From contig DASSLY010000079.1 in assembly GCA_035689185.1 (NCBI GenBank), positions 1 through 14,814 of the forward strand: 14,814 nucleotides of DNA, read 5' to 3'. The notes under the pieces are model-generated. The model worked only from the letters and a program-made list of their open reading frames with translations, was not told where the DNA came from and ran no database searches. This DNA comes from DASSLY01 sp035689185 (lineage in GTDB: Bacteria > Actinomycetota > Actinomycetes > Actinomycetales > Dermatophilaceae). A program made the position numbers and the translations under genes. Positions 14,504 to 14,814 of the stretch are shown here, one piece after another (positions within the stretch are counted from its first letter, which is position 1; every line of letters begins with the position of its first letter).

Positions 14504-14814
14504 ATGGCGACCCAGGACCCCGGCTCCACGACGATCAAACCGCTGACCCCGGACACGTGGAACCTCTTTGCGGGGCTGGTGGAGCGACACAACGGCATTT
14601 TTGGCGGGTGCTGGTGCGTCAAGTTCCATCCCGAGCGAGCCGACCACGTCCCGGGGTACGACGGCAACCGGGCATTCAAGAGGCGCATGGTCGAGGAGGG
14701 CACCGCCCATGCGGCGCTCGTCGTACGCGACGGCGAGGACGGCGAGGAGGCGATCGCCTGGGCGGAGTACGGAACCCCGGCCGAGCTGCCCGACATCCAC
14801 CACAGCAAGCAGTA
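14504..14814 (+). CDS. GNAT-like N-acetyltransferase, 3' end beyond the window
   Basis: An open frame from ATG 14504 runs off the right edge (103 complete codons). It begins MATQDPGSTTIKPLTPDTWN, then LFAGLVERHNGIFGGCWCVKFHP, GNRAFKRRMVEEGTAHAALVV, and AIAWAEYGTPAELPDIHHSK. I recognise this as the N-terminal part of an actinobacterial GNAT-type family, with a GGCWC motif and a central AHAALVV...AIAWAQYG beta region. The acetyl-CoA-binding loop would lie beyond the edge, so catalysis cannot be confirmed. The reverse strand is also open here but looks like a shadow: the codon bias and protein character belong to this frame. The substrate is unknown. Confidence 0.72.
   Translation, partial: MATQDPGSTTIKPLTPDTWNLFAGLVERHNGIFGGCWCVKFHPERADHVPGYDGNRAFKRRMVEEGTAHAALVVRDGEDGEEAIAWAEYGTPAELPDIHHSKQ

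Noticed and set aside
14357..14808. Two minus-strand frames at the right edge
   Set aside because: They overlap the tRNA-Val end and the GNAT-like gene. Neither has recognisable features, while the plus-strand frame has a family-like sequence and a TACCGT start signature.

Overview
The window is GC-rich throughout (about 70 percent by eye). Coding frames have strongly GC-biased third positions, GTG starts are frequent, several genes look leaderless, and the gene families are typical of Actinomycetota: LigC-type ATP-dependent ligases, DUF4012, a PPK2, and a stand-alone RibD-like reductase divergent from an AFG1/ZapE ATPase. I read it as a chromosomal segment of a high-GC actinobacterium. Genus and family cannot be fixed from the sequence. 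No transposase, integrase, phage gene, CRISPR array or other mobile element is visible.

Positions 1-4147, all minus strand, form an envelope block read right to left. It starts with an aminoglycoside-phosphotransferase-fold kinase whose N-terminus is in a different frame from its body (apparent frameshift near 3940-3990). A membrane-anchored DUF4012 protein follows, then a small secreted protein with a C-terminal sorting-like signal, then a CAP-domain (SCP/YkwD-like) lipoprotein cut by the left edge. The last three products all act at or outside the membrane.

Positions 4213-7541 hold two LigC-type DNA ligase paralogues transcribed away from each other from a 45-base intergenic region. Each start is preceded, at exactly the same distance, by ACAATG. 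The right-hand ligase overlaps by GTGA with a membrane-anchored alpha/beta hydrolase. The hydrolase ends in a 23-base tail-to-tail overlap with the next gene.

Positions 7519-10282 hold a single-domain RibD-like (pyrimidine/dihydrofolate reductase type) protein, divergent from an AFG1/ZapE-type ATPase, which is followed by a PPK2 polyphosphate kinase. An 11-codon leader frame, apparently leaderless, ends on the start codon of the ATPase. A hairpin at 10313-10335 separates PPK2 from the convergent glgX.

Positions 10375-14814 hold glgX (glycogen debranching, with an unusual basic C-terminal tail), a 311-base divergent spacer with a 27-base inverted repeat, a YihY/BrkB-type membrane protein, the tRNA cluster Gly(GCC)-Cys(GCA)-Val(GAC), and the first part of a GNAT-like acetyltransferase running off the right edge.

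Most of this is ordinary core and accessory metabolism, repair and envelope content. I do not see a clear new multi-gene system. The best leads are the mirror-symmetric ligC1/ligC2 promoter, the repeated TACCGT-type leaderless start signature, the apparent frameshift in the kinase, and the mini-leader frame before the ATPase.
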